Assembly: GCA_004555535.1 (NCBI GenBank)
Contig: SFHU01000034.1
Coordinates: forward strand, 1 to 25,261
Direction: 5' to 3'
Length of the DNA stretch: 25,261 nucleotides
DNA from: Clostridiales bacterium
GTDB lineage: Bacteria; Bacillota; Clostridia; Christensenellales; Aristaeellaceae
Numbering within the stretch: position 1 is the stretch's first letter; each line of letters opens with the position of its first letter. Below, one piece after another: positions 1 to 7,331 of the stretch. A program made the position numbers and the translations under genes. Below the pieces are notes generated by a model. It had not been told where the DNA came from, searched no databases, and was given only the letters and a program-made list of their open reading frames with translations.

Positions 1-63
1 ACTGATGGCAGCCCAATAGCGTATTACGTCAAATGCATTCTCCTGAAAACAAAACGCCGCCAT
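1..63 (-). CDS. N-terminus of a probable membrane acyltransferase (acyltransferase-3 type), cut by the window edge
   Basis: Reading the minus strand from an ATG at 61-63, 21 codons stay open to base 1. An AGGGA ribosome-binding site lies about 8 bases upstream, just after the stop of the preceding glycosyltransferase gene. The visible peptide contains FDVIRYWAAIS, which resembles the first transmembrane segment of acyltransferase-3 (OafA-like) proteins, where an [FI]D.[LI]R..AA motif opens the family. Such enzymes O-acetylate or otherwise acylate surface sugars, which fits the end of a polysaccharide operon. Only 21 residues are visible, so the family call is an inference from a short motif. 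The existence of a gene here is better supported (start, RBS, spacing) than its identity. Confidence 0.5.
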   Translation of the reverse strand, partial: MAAFCFQENAFDVIRYWAAIS

Positions 64-77
64 TTTTTCTTCCCTCA

Positions 78-884
78 TCATTTTCCCCTGATCACCGCGT
101 TCCATATAAACCTCGTGTTTGTATGCCAGTACCTGCCAAACAGTCTCCTGGGATCCTGCATGAGCCTGTACACCCATTCCAGATTGCTCTTCTGCATCCA
201 CTGTGGCGCACGGTCGATGTTCCCGGCGTGATAATCAAATCCGGCGCCAACGCCCACCATCAGTCCATGCACCCGCCCCTGATGCGCAGCCATCCATCTT
301 TCCTGCTTCGGAGCCCCCAGGCCCACCCAGACAAAGTCCGGATTTGTGCTGTTGATCCGTTCGACAGCCGCTTCGTCTTCCCCGTCCGTCATCGGACGAA
401 ACGGCGGGCTGTACATTCCCGCAATCTGAATTCCCGGATAGGTCTCCGTCAGAACCAAACGCAGCTTCTTGAGCGTCTCGTCCGTGGAGCCGTAAAAATA
501 ATGCCGGTATCCCTTTGAGGCTGAAGCCTTGAAAACCTCTCCCATCAGGCTCGGTCCCGTCGTCCGCTTCATCTTTGAAAAACCGCGTCTGCGACCGACC
601 GAGGAAAGCGGCCCGCCATCCGGAATCGCCATGATCCCGCCATTCTGTACCCGGCAGTATTCCTCGTCCTCAAATGCCGTAACCGTGGTATGCACATTGG
701 AAACGCAGATGTAATCACCGGATAGCTCGTCGATGTGGTCATTGAGATAACGCAGGAGCCAGTCCATATCGATCGCCGCAATCTCCACGCCCATGATTCC
801 GCAGACAGGGATCTCCGCCTTATTCACGGTCCGCCGGTAGTTTTTGTTGTACGCCGATGTGTTCACCTGCGAATCCCCCTGCAT
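78..884 (-). CDS. WecG/TagA/CpsF family glycosyltransferase (GT26)
   Basis: This is a cytoplasmic, membrane-peripheral glycosyltransferase that would add a sugar (N-acetylmannosamine or its uronic acid in characterised relatives) to a lipid-linked intermediate. With the start used here it has 268 residues, near the family norm. Visible motifs are SNVHTT (62-67) and PDGGPL (88-93), which carry the conserved Thr and Asp; the nucleotide-sugar loop GLGAPKQE (188-195); and the C-terminal segment NLEWVYRL followed by DPRRLFGRYW. The ATG at 882-884 is preferred because GGAG lies 8 bases upstream. A TTG at 906-908 would add 8 residues and overlap the ugd stop, but has no well-placed RBS. It lies 20 bp after ugd in the polysaccharide operon. 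The exact sugar cannot be read from sequence, and no UDP-GlcNAc 2-epimerase gene is visible in the window. Confidence 0.9.
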   Translation of the reverse strand: MQGDSQVNTSAYNKNYRRTVNKAEIPVCGIMGVEIAAIDMDWLLRYLNDHIDELSGDYICVSNVHTTVTAFEDEEYCRVQNGGIMAIPDGGPLSSVGRRRGFSKMKRTTGPSLMGEVFKASASKGYRHYFYGSTDETLKKLRLVLTETYPGIQIAGMYSPPFRPMTDGEDEAAVERINSTNPDFVWVGLGAPKQERWMAAHQGRVHGLMVGVGAGFDYHAGNIDRAPQWMQKSNLEWVYRLMQDPRRLFGRYWHTNTRFIWNAVIRGK

Positions 885-904
885 TTGCCGATCTCCATTC
901 ACGC

Positions 905-2152
905 TCAATCCCTCTGGAACAGATCCCTCGTGTAGACCTTTTCCTTCACATCATCCAGGCACCGGTCATACCGGTTGGCGATGATGGCCTGCGACAGCTC
1001 CTTGAACCTTTCCAGATCGTTGACCACCAGGCTGCCAAAGAACGTGCTGCCATCCTCCAGCGTCGGTTCGTACACGATCACCGCCGCGCCCTTGGCCTTG
1101 ATCCGCTTCATGACGCCCTGAATGCTGCTCTGGCGGAAGTTGTCGCTGTTGCTCTTCATCGTCAGGCGGTACACGCCGATCGTGATCGGCTTTTCCCGGC
1201 TCCTGCTGTACTGGTTGTCCTCTCCGTAGCCGTAGTATCCGGCCATCTTCAGCACGCGGTCGGCAATAAAATCCTTCCGGGTTCTGTTGCTCTGCACAAT
1301 CGCTTCAATCAGGTTCTCCGGCACGTCCTCGTAGTTGGCCAACAGCTGCTTGGTGTCCTTGGGCAGGCAGTAGCCGCCATAGCCAAAGGATGGATTGTTG
1401 TAATGCGTGCCGATGCGCGGATCCAGGCACACGCCCTGGATGATCTGCCGGGTATCAAGCCCCTTCATCTCCGCATAGGTGTCCAGCTCGTTGAAATAGG
1501 ACACCCTCAGCGCCAGATACGTGTTGGCAAAGAGCTTGACCGCCTCCGCCTCCGTAAAGCCCATGAACAGCGTGTCGATGTTCTCCTTGATGGCGCCCTC
1601 CTGCAGGAGCGCTGCGAACTCGTGCGCAGCCTCCACCAGACGCTCGTCCTCCATATCCGTGCCCACAATGATGCGGCTGGGATACAGATTGTCGTAGAGC
1701 GCCATGGATTCCCGCAGGAATTCCGGGCTGAAGAGGATGTTCCGGCTCCCGGTCTTCTCCCGGATACCCTTCGTATAGCCCACCGGTATCGTGGACTTGA
1801 TGACCATGATGGCATCCGGATTGCATTCCATGACCAGCCTGATGACGCTTTCCACCGCCGAGGTGTCGAAGAAATTCTTCTGGCTGTCATAGTTCGTCGG
1901 CGCGGCGATCACGACAAAGTCCGCCTGGCTGTAGGCGAACCTCGCGTCGAGCGTCGCCGTCAGGTCGAGCTCCTTCCCGGTCAGATACTTTTCGATGTAC
2001 TCATCCTGAATCGGGGATTTGCGCCGGTTGATCATCTCCACCTTCTCCGGGATGATGTCCACAGCATACACCCGGTGATGCTGGGACAGCAGCGTGGCAA
2101 TCGACAGCCCGACATAACCGGTTCCGGCGACAGCAATCGTGTAATGCTTCAT
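905..2152 (-). CDS. ugd: UDP-glucose 6-dehydrogenase (nucleotide-sugar dehydrogenase)
   Basis: It oxidises UDP-glucose to UDP-glucuronate with two NAD+, supplying an acidic sugar for the polysaccharide. The protein has 415 residues. The N-terminal Rossmann motif AGTGYVG is at 9-15, FSPEFLRE at 141-148, and the central-domain KLFANTYLALRVSYFNE around 206-222. The catalytic cysteine motif FGYGGYCLPKDT has Cys262. The UDP-binding C-terminal domain is shorter and more divergent. The length and motif spacing fit the short Ugd type rather than the WbpA/WecC dehydrogenases, but a UDP-ManNAc or UDP-GlcNAc substrate is not strictly excluded. The ATG at 2150-2152 has AAGGAG about 6 bases upstream. A 134 bp gap, unusually long for this operon, separates it from rfbC. 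Confidence 0.92.
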   Translation of the reverse strand: MKHYTIAVAGTGYVGLSIATLLSQHHRVYAVDIIPEKVEMINRRKSPIQDEYIEKYLTGKELDLTATLDARFAYSQADFVVIAAPTNYDSQKNFFDTSAVESVIRLVMECNPDAIMVIKSTIPVGYTKGIREKTGSRNILFSPEFLRESMALYDNLYPSRIIVGTDMEDERLVEAAHEFAALLQEGAIKENIDTLFMGFTEAEAVKLFANTYLALRVSYFNELDTYAEMKGLDTRQIIQGVCLDPRIGTHYNNPSFGYGGYCLPKDTKQLLANYEDVPENLIEAIVQSNRTRKDFIADRVLKMAGYYGYGEDNQYSRSREKPITIGVYRLTMKSNSDNFRQSSIQGVMKRIKAKGAAVIVYEPTLEDGSTFFGSLVVNDLERFKELSQAIIANRYDRCLDDVKEKVYTRDLFQRD

Positions 2153-2217
2153 GATGTTCTCCTTGTCCTTCCCCCATTGCGCCGGGAAAGGTATGCCATA
2201 TTGATTTCATTCCCGTC

Positions 2218-2247
2218 CGGCGCAGCCTGCCCCAGGGCGGCTCGCCG
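2218..2247 (-). other. GC-rich imperfect hairpin in the rfbC-ugd intergenic gap
   Basis: In the 134 bp between rfbC and ugd the minus strand can fold as outer stem CGGCG/CGCCG, then AGCC/GGCT with one bulged G, then an inner GCCC/GGGC with a two-base loop. No U-run follows, so it is not a canonical intrinsic terminator. Closer to ugd, CCTTTCCC at about 2183-2190 can pair (one wobble) with GGGGAAGG just upstream of the ugd RBS. These could be mRNA-stabilising, processing or attenuating structures. The function is inferred; only the complementarity is seen. Confidence 0.5.
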
Positions 2248-2286
2248 TGCGGAATCGTCTGTTGCGTCGTTATGCGCTTTTAAGGC

Positions 2287-2892
2287 TCAGGAAAACGCGA
2301 ACGTCTCCCCGATCCCCTTCCACCTCTGATCCTTTTCGCTCAGGTTGAGCGGCGTCCCCTCCTCAAGCGAATAGCCCTCGCCCGAGGCACAGCCGCGGTA
2401 GCTGCCCACCAGCTTCGGCCAGGCGATGCCGATGGCCGGGTCATTCCAGGCCAGGCCGCCCTCGTCGCCGGGATGGTAGAAGTCCGTCACCTTGTAGCAG
2501 AATCTGGCGACATCCGACAGCACCAGGAAGCCATGCGCAAAGCCCTCGGGGATGTAAAACTGCCTGTGGTTCTCCTGCGTCAGCTCCACGCCGAACCACC
2601 GGCCAAATGTCCGGCTTGCGCGCCGCAGGTCGACCGCGACATCGAAAACCGCGCCCTCGATGACGCGCACGAGCTTCGCCTGGGGATGCTCTTTTTGAAA
2701 GTGCAGTCCCCTGAGGACGCCCTTCGTGCTCATGCTCTCGTTGTCCTGCACGAAGACGCTGTCAATCCCCGCCCCGCGCATGTCGTTTTGGTTGTAGGTC
2801 TCCGTAAAGTATCCCCGGCTGTCCCCGTGAATGGTCGGCTCAATCACAGCCAGGCCCTCAATCGGCGTCCGGGTCACCCGAATCTGTCCCAT
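2287..2892 (-). CDS. rfbC: dTDP-4-dehydrorhamnose 3,5-epimerase
   Basis: Third step of dTDP-L-rhamnose synthesis: double epimerisation of dTDP-4-keto-6-deoxyglucose at C3 and C5. The protein is a 201-residue cupin, the usual RmlC length being about 180-200. It carries RGYFTE (26-31), the catalytic-base motif VLRGLHFQ with His64, FGRWFGVEL, and PEGFAHGFL (115-123) followed by the active-site Tyr133 in CYKVTDFY. The start at 2892 has GAGG about 8 bases upstream. It follows rfbD by 15 bp. The order rfbA-rfbB-rfbD-rfbC places the enzymes contiguously, though not strictly in reaction order. Confidence 0.96.
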   Translation of the reverse strand: MGQIRVTRTPIEGLAVIEPTIHGDSRGYFTETYNQNDMRGAGIDSVFVQDNESMSTKGVLRGLHFQKEHPQAKLVRVIEGAVFDVAVDLRRASRTFGRWFGVELTQENHRQFYIPEGFAHGFLVLSDVARFCYKVTDFYHPGDEGGLAWNDPAIGIAWPKLVGSYRGCASGEGYSLEEGTPLNLSEKDQRWKGIGETFAFS

Positions 2893-2907
2893 TTCCGTTT
2901 CCTCTCT

Positions 2908-3822
2908 TCAAAGACCGGCTTCCTGCAGGTAGCGCGCCAGCGCATCCTGCCAGGGCGGAAGCGGCTCAAAGCCCGCCTCGGTCAGCTTGCTCCTGTCCAG
3001 CCGGCTGTTGGCCGGCCTCGCGGCCCTGCTCAGGCCGTATTCCTGCGTCGTCACAGGTAGCACGCGGGTCGTCAGCCCCGCCTGTCTGAAAATCTCGACG
3101 GCGAAGTCATACCAGCTGATGTATCCGCCCTCGTTCGTCGCGTGATAGACGCCGTATTTCTCCGATTCGTTCATGTCGGCCAGCAGCCGCGCCAGGTCGC
3201 GCGTGTAGGTCGGCGTTCCGATCTGGTCACAGACGACGCGGACCTCGTCGCGCGTCCGACCAAGGTTGACCATCGTCCGGATGAAGTTCTTTCCGCTCAC
3301 CCCGAAGACCCACGCAATGCGTACGATGAAGTATTTCGTGATCGTCTGTCTGACCGCCTGCTCTCCCTCGAGCTTGGTCCGCCCGTAGACGTTCAGCGGA
3401 TGAAAATCCGTGCAGTCCGGCTTCCACGGCGCTGTACCCTGGCCGTCAAAGACGTAATCCGTGGACAGGTAGGTCATTTTGCAGTCGAGCGCCCGGCAGA
3501 CCCGGGCGATGTTCAGCGTGCCCCCCGCGTTGATGGCGCGCACGCGCTCCTCGTTCTCCGGCTCCTCCGCCAGATCCACTGCCGTCCAGGCCGCGCAGTG
3601 GATCACGGCATCCGGCTTGGCCGCCGTCACGACCTGCTCCACGGCCTCCCGGTCCGTGATATCCAGCTGCACATAGGGCATCTGCGTCACAGCGGAGCCG
3701 TCCTGTATACCGGCATATTCCGGCTGGATATCCGATCCAATGCCCTCATGCCCGCGCCGGAAAAGCTCGTTCATCACGTCATGCCCCAGCTGCCCGCCGA
3801 CGCCTGTCACAAAAAATCTCAT
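2908..3822 (-). CDS. rfbD: dTDP-4-dehydrorhamnose reductase
   Basis: Final NAD(P)H-dependent reduction to dTDP-L-rhamnose. It is a 304-residue extended-SDR protein. Its features are the N-terminal VTGVGGQLG (5-13) nucleotide-binding loop, which is the RmlD form of GxxGxxG; AVIHCAAWTAVDLAE (72-86); STDYVFDG (120-127); and the catalytic YGRTK with Tyr146 and Lys150. The C-terminal substrate domain includes RPANSRLD. The ATG at 3820-3822 has a GAGGGG purine run upstream. It starts 12 bp after the rfbB stop, consistent with cotranscription and coupled translation. Confidence 0.96.
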   Translation of the reverse strand: MRFFVTGVGGQLGHDVMNELFRRGHEGIGSDIQPEYAGIQDGSAVTQMPYVQLDITDREAVEQVVTAAKPDAVIHCAAWTAVDLAEEPENEERVRAINAGGTLNIARVCRALDCKMTYLSTDYVFDGQGTAPWKPDCTDFHPLNVYGRTKLEGEQAVRQTITKYFIVRIAWVFGVSGKNFIRTMVNLGRTRDEVRVVCDQIGTPTYTRDLARLLADMNESEKYGVYHATNEGGYISWYDFAVEIFRQAGLTTRVLPVTTQEYGLSRAARPANSRLDRSKLTEAGFEPLPPWQDALARYLQEAGL

Positions 3823-3834
3823 GCCCTGCCCCTC

Positions 3835-4899
3835 TCACCGGTTGCGGTACATCTCCTCGTAGTAACGCTGATAGCTGCCGCTGGTCACGCCGTTCATCCA
3901 GCGCTCATTGGCCAGATACCAGTCGATCGTCTTTAAAATGCCCTGCTCAAACGGCGTCTCCGGGAACCAGCCCAGGTCGCTCCGGATCTTCTGCGGGTCG
4001 ATGCCATAGCGCCGGTCATGCCCCAGGCGATCCTCGACATGCCGGATCAGCGCCTCGCTGATGCCCTCGTCCGAGAGCCGGTCGTGCAGCTGCGCGAGGA
4101 TCGTTTGGACAATCGCGATATTCGTGCGCTCGTTGTGCCCGCCGACGTTGTAGACCTCTCCGCTCCGTCCGCCGGCTGCGACCATGTCGATCGCCTTGCA
4201 GTGATCCTCCACATACAGCCAGTCCCGGATCTGCAGCCCGTCGCCGTAGACCGGCAGCGGCTTGTGATGCCTGGCGTTGTTGATCATCAGCGGGATGAGC
4301 TTTTCCGGAAACTGATAGGGGCCGTAGTTGTTGGAGCAACGCGTGATGTTGACCGGCATGCCGTAGGTGTCGTAGAAGGCCATCACGAACTGATCCGCGC
4401 CGGCCTTTGAGGCGGAATACGGGCTGTGCGGCGAAAGCGGCGTCGTCTCCGTGAAAAAACCCTCCGCGCCCAGTGCGCCGTAGACCTCGTCCGTGGAGAC
4501 CTGCAGGAACTTTTTCCCGTCCTTCCAGGTCTTCTTTTCCGCGTCATACCAGGCTTCCTTCGCGCGCTGGAGCAGATTGACCGTGCCCATCACATTGGTC
4601 TGAACAAAGATCTCCGGATTGGCAATCGAGCGGTCCACATGGGACTCCGCCGCGAAGTTGATCACATAGTCAAAATTGTATTGCGCAAACAGGCCGGAAA
4701 CCAGCTCCCTGTCGCAGATATCCCCCTGCACAAAGACATGCCGGGGATCCCCCTCCACGCCCCTGAGGTTTTCCAGATTGCCCGCATAGGTCAGCTTGTC
4801 CAGGTTGACCAGCAGGATATCGTCATGCCTTCCGAGCATGTAATAGACAAAATTGGATCCGATAAACCCCGCGCCGCCGGTGATCAGGTATGTCTTCAT
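3835..4899 (-). CDS. rfbB: dTDP-glucose 4,6-dehydratase
   Basis: NAD-dependent dehydration of dTDP-glucose to the 4-keto-6-deoxy intermediate. The protein has 354 residues. It shows TGGAGFIGSNF (7-17), NFAAESHVDRSI (81-92), the catalytic STDEVYG (135-141, with Thr136-Asp137-Glu138), YSASK (Tyr161, Lys165), and the substrate-side RCSNNYGPYQFPEKLIPL and GDGLQIRDWLYVEDH motifs. The frame stays open for 37 codons further upstream, into rfbA, but family length, the glycine-rich loop right after the start and a GGGGAAGG purine stretch support the ATG at 4897-4899. It starts 16 bp after rfbA. Confidence 0.97.
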   Translation of the reverse strand: MKTYLITGGAGFIGSNFVYYMLGRHDDILLVNLDKLTYAGNLENLRGVEGDPRHVFVQGDICDRELVSGLFAQYNFDYVINFAAESHVDRSIANPEIFVQTNVMGTVNLLQRAKEAWYDAEKKTWKDGKKFLQVSTDEVYGALGAEGFFTETTPLSPHSPYSASKAGADQFVMAFYDTYGMPVNITRCSNNYGPYQFPEKLIPLMINNARHHKPLPVYGDGLQIRDWLYVEDHCKAIDMVAAGGRSGEVYNVGGHNERTNIAIVQTILAQLHDRLSDEGISEALIRHVEDRLGHDRRYGIDPQKIRSDLGWFPETPFEQGILKTIDWYLANERWMNGVTSGSYQRYYEEMYRNR

Positions 4900-4915
4900 G
4901 CGCCCTTCCCCTTTA

Positions 4916-5812
4916 TCATCTGAGCTGATCCATGTATTTTCCGTCGAGCACATCCTTGAGATACTGCCCGTACTGGTTTTTCTTGCAGGTTTCATAGACG
5001 GCGAGCACATCCTCCCGGGTGATCCAGCCGTTCAGATAGGCGATCTCCTCCAGGCAGGCGAGCTTCCTGTGCTGATGCGTCTCCACGGTTTTGACGAAGT
5101 TCGTCGCGTCGACGAGGCTCTCATGCGTCCCCGTGTCAAGCCACGTGAAGCCCTGGCCCAGCAGCTCGACATTGAGCTCGTCGTTTTTAAGGTAAATCCG
5201 GTTGAGATCGGTGATCTCCAGCTCACCGCGGGCCGACGGCCTGAGCCCCTTCGCGTATTCAACCACGCGGTTGTCATAGAAATACAGGCCCGTCACGCAA
5301 TAATTGCTCTTCGGCCGGGCAGGCTTTTCCTCGATGGAAACCGCCCGTCCCGAGGCGTCGAATTCGACGATGCCGAACCGCTCCGGGTCGTCCACATAAT
5401 AGCCGAAGATGGTCGCGCCCCTGCCGGATTCGGCGTTGTTCACCGCCGCCTTGAGGCGCTTTTTAAGGCCATGCCCGGCAAAGATGTTGTCCCCCAGCAC
5501 CATGGCAACCGGTTCGCCGCCGATGAACTCCTCTCCGATAAGGAACGCCTGCGCAAGCCCGTCCGGCGAGGGCTGCACGGCATAGGACAGGTGCACGCCA
5601 AACGGACGCCCGTCCCCCAGCAGCTCGTGGAACCTCGGCGTATCCTGCGGCGTCGAGATGATCAGGATATCCCGGATGCCTGCGTTCATCAGCACAGACA
5701 GCGGATAGTAGATCATCGGCTTGTCATACACCGGCAGCAGCTGCTTGGAGGTGACCTTGGTCAGCGGATACAGGCGCGTGCCGGAGCCGCCGGCCAGGAT
5801 AATTCCCTTCAT
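4916..5812 (-). CDS. rfbA: Glucose-1-phosphate thymidylyltransferase
   Basis: It makes dTDP-glucose from glucose-1-phosphate and dTTP, the entry step to dTDP-rhamnose and usually feedback-inhibited by it. The 298-residue length is typical of RmlA. The signature LAGGSGTRLYPLT is at 6-18 and KQLLPVYDKPMIYYPLS at 23-39. GLAQAF (85-90) and VLGDNIF (105-111, metal-binding Asp108) form the active site. EEKPA, GLYFYD and the C-terminal TWLDTGTHESL are also present. It lies 21 bp downstream of the sugar-transferase gene and heads the four-gene rhamnose cassette. Confidence 0.97.
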   Translation of the reverse strand: MKGIILAGGSGTRLYPLTKVTSKQLLPVYDKPMIYYPLSVLMNAGIRDILIISTPQDTPRFHELLGDGRPFGVHLSYAVQPSPDGLAQAFLIGEEFIGGEPVAMVLGDNIFAGHGLKKRLKAAVNNAESGRGATIFGYYVDDPERFGIVEFDASGRAVSIEEKPARPKSNYCVTGLYFYDNRVVEYAKGLRPSARGELEITDLNRIYLKNDELNVELLGQGFTWLDTGTHESLVDATNFVKTVETHQHRKLACLEEIAYLNGWITREDVLAVYETCKKNQYGQYLKDVLDGKYMDQLR

Positions 5813-5833
5813 GATCTGTGCTCCCCTTTTCTG

Positions 5834-7306
5834 TCACATGGCGCCGTCCTTTTTGAGCACCATCTTCACGGTCTTCGCCAGAATCCTGCAATCCAGGCCC
5901 AGGCTCCAGTTGTGGATATACTCCGTGTCCAGCTTCACAACCTCCTCGAAGTCGACGATCCGGCTGCGCCCGCTGACCTGCCACATGCCCGTCAGCCCCG
6001 GCTTCATCGCCAGGCGCATCCTGTGGTGCAGCTCGTATCGCTCCCATTCGTCGACCGTCGGCGGCCTCGTGCCCACCAGGCTCATGTCGCCCTTGAGCAC
6101 GTTGAAAAACTGCGGAAATTCGTCGAGGCTCGTCCTGCGGATGAACGCGCCGATGCCGGTCTTCTTCGTCCCATCCGGCAGGATCTCATTGCCGATGATC
6201 CGGGGATCGAAGTCGAGCTTGAACATTCTGCCGTCCGCCACGCGGTTCTGGCTCATCAGCTCAGCCTTGCGCGCGTCGGCGTCCATGTACATGCTGCGGA
6301 TCTTGTAGAACTTAAACCGGCGCCCGTTCTGCCCGATCCGCTCCTGCGAATAGAGAATCGGCCCGGGCGATTCCTTCTTGATCTTCGGCCCGACGATTGC
6401 CATCACGATCAGCGCGGCAAGGCAGCCGACGAGGCCCCCCGCGATGTCCATCAGGCGCTTGATCAGCGCCTGAAGCGGCGTCGCATAGTTGACGCTGCTG
6501 GTCAGCACCGTGTAGCCGCCGAGCTTCTCAACGAACTGCTTCTGGCGGACAGATGTTTTGAGCGGCAGGCATTCGTGAATCACGACGCCCATCTCTCTGC
6601 ACTGCTCCATCAGCCGGTTTACAGCCGCCTGATCGCGGGTTGCTTCGATGAACACCTCGTCAATCCACTCCCGGCAGATATAGCCCGCCGCGTCCCCGAG
6701 GTTTTCCACGACCGGCAGGCCGGCAATCCGCTCGCCCTTGGCATCCCTGTCCGTCAGCACGACGCCGGTGATCCGGATCGCATCGTTGGAATGCTCATGC
6801 AGGCTTTTCGCAATCTCCGGAATGTCCTCTTCCCGCGCGACGACCAGCATCGCACGCTGCATCTCCCTCAAGACCATCCTGCACAGGATGCGCTTGTAGA
6901 TGACGCGCGACGAATAGCCGATCACCGCATACAGAAGTGTGTTGGTATAGATGAAGATTCTCGAGTAGCGCCCGCTGATCTTCGCGGAGACCAGGTAAAA
7001 CGTCATCATCGCAAAGACCAGCAGCACATGCTTGACCGTCGCAGCAAACTCCTGATACCAGCCGCGCTTGAGCACGTTGTGCATCGTGTTGAAGATCACA
7101 ACCGCCAGTACATCCAGGATCGTCATCACCAGGGTATATGAGCCATACAGGTCGTCCCTGTACAGGAACGGTCTGTTGTCAAAACGCAGCACATAGGCCA
7201 GCATGCAGGCCAGCTGGAGGCTGATGATGTCGATCAGGAGAAAATCGGCATGCTTCAGCCACCCGCTCGCACTCCTTTTGTACAACGCTCTCTCCTCCTC
7301 CGCCAT
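5834..7306 (-). CDS. Polyprenyl-phosphate sugar-1-phosphate transferase (WbaP/CpsE/WcaJ family), initiating transferase
   Basis: It transfers a sugar-1-phosphate from a nucleotide sugar to undecaprenyl phosphate at the inner face of the membrane, priming repeat-unit assembly. The 490 residues comprise an N-terminal multi-pass region (hydrophobic stretches near 22-42, 58-76, 93-110 and 117-132), a CoA-binding-like Rossmann segment (about 150-265), a membrane hairpin (about 285-306) and the catalytic C-terminus. Signatures in the latter are KESPGPILYSQERIG (311-325), FKFYKIRSM, RRTSLDEFPQFFNVLKG (390-406), DMSLVGTRPP and MKPGLTGMWQVSGRS. The ATG at 7306 has an RBS almost touching it. A TTG at 7283-7285 (residue 8) has GGAGGAG at better spacing, so the true start may be 7 codons later. 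Which sugar is primed (Gal, Glc or other) is not decidable here. Confidence 0.94.
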   Translation of the reverse strand: MAEEERALYKRSASGWLKHADFLLIDIISLQLACMLAYVLRFDNRPFLYRDDLYGSYTLVMTILDVLAVVIFNTMHNVLKRGWYQEFAATVKHVLLVFAMMTFYLVSAKISGRYSRIFIYTNTLLYAVIGYSSRVIYKRILCRMVLREMQRAMLVVAREEDIPEIAKSLHEHSNDAIRITGVVLTDRDAKGERIAGLPVVENLGDAAGYICREWIDEVFIEATRDQAAVNRLMEQCREMGVVIHECLPLKTSVRQKQFVEKLGGYTVLTSSVNYATPLQALIKRLMDIAGGLVGCLAALIVMAIVGPKIKKESPGPILYSQERIGQNGRRFKFYKIRSMYMDADARKAELMSQNRVADGRMFKLDFDPRIIGNEILPDGTKKTGIGAFIRRTSLDEFPQFFNVLKGDMSLVGTRPPTVDEWERYELHHRMRLAMKPGLTGMWQVSGRSRIVDFEEVVKLDTEYIHNWSLGLDCRILAKTVKMVLKKDGAM

Positions 7307-7331
7307 TCCTCTGCGGCGTGTTGACCGTATC

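Noticed and set aside
906..908. TTG start for the WecG/TagA gene overlapping the ugd stop
   Set aside because: No ribosome-binding site at useful distance; the ATG at 882-884 has GGAG at 8 bases and yields a protein of family length.
4853..7141. Plus-strand open frame of about 760 codons opposite rfbA and the sugar transferase
   Set aside because: Shadow of the real minus-strand genes; no recognisable family and no start signals.
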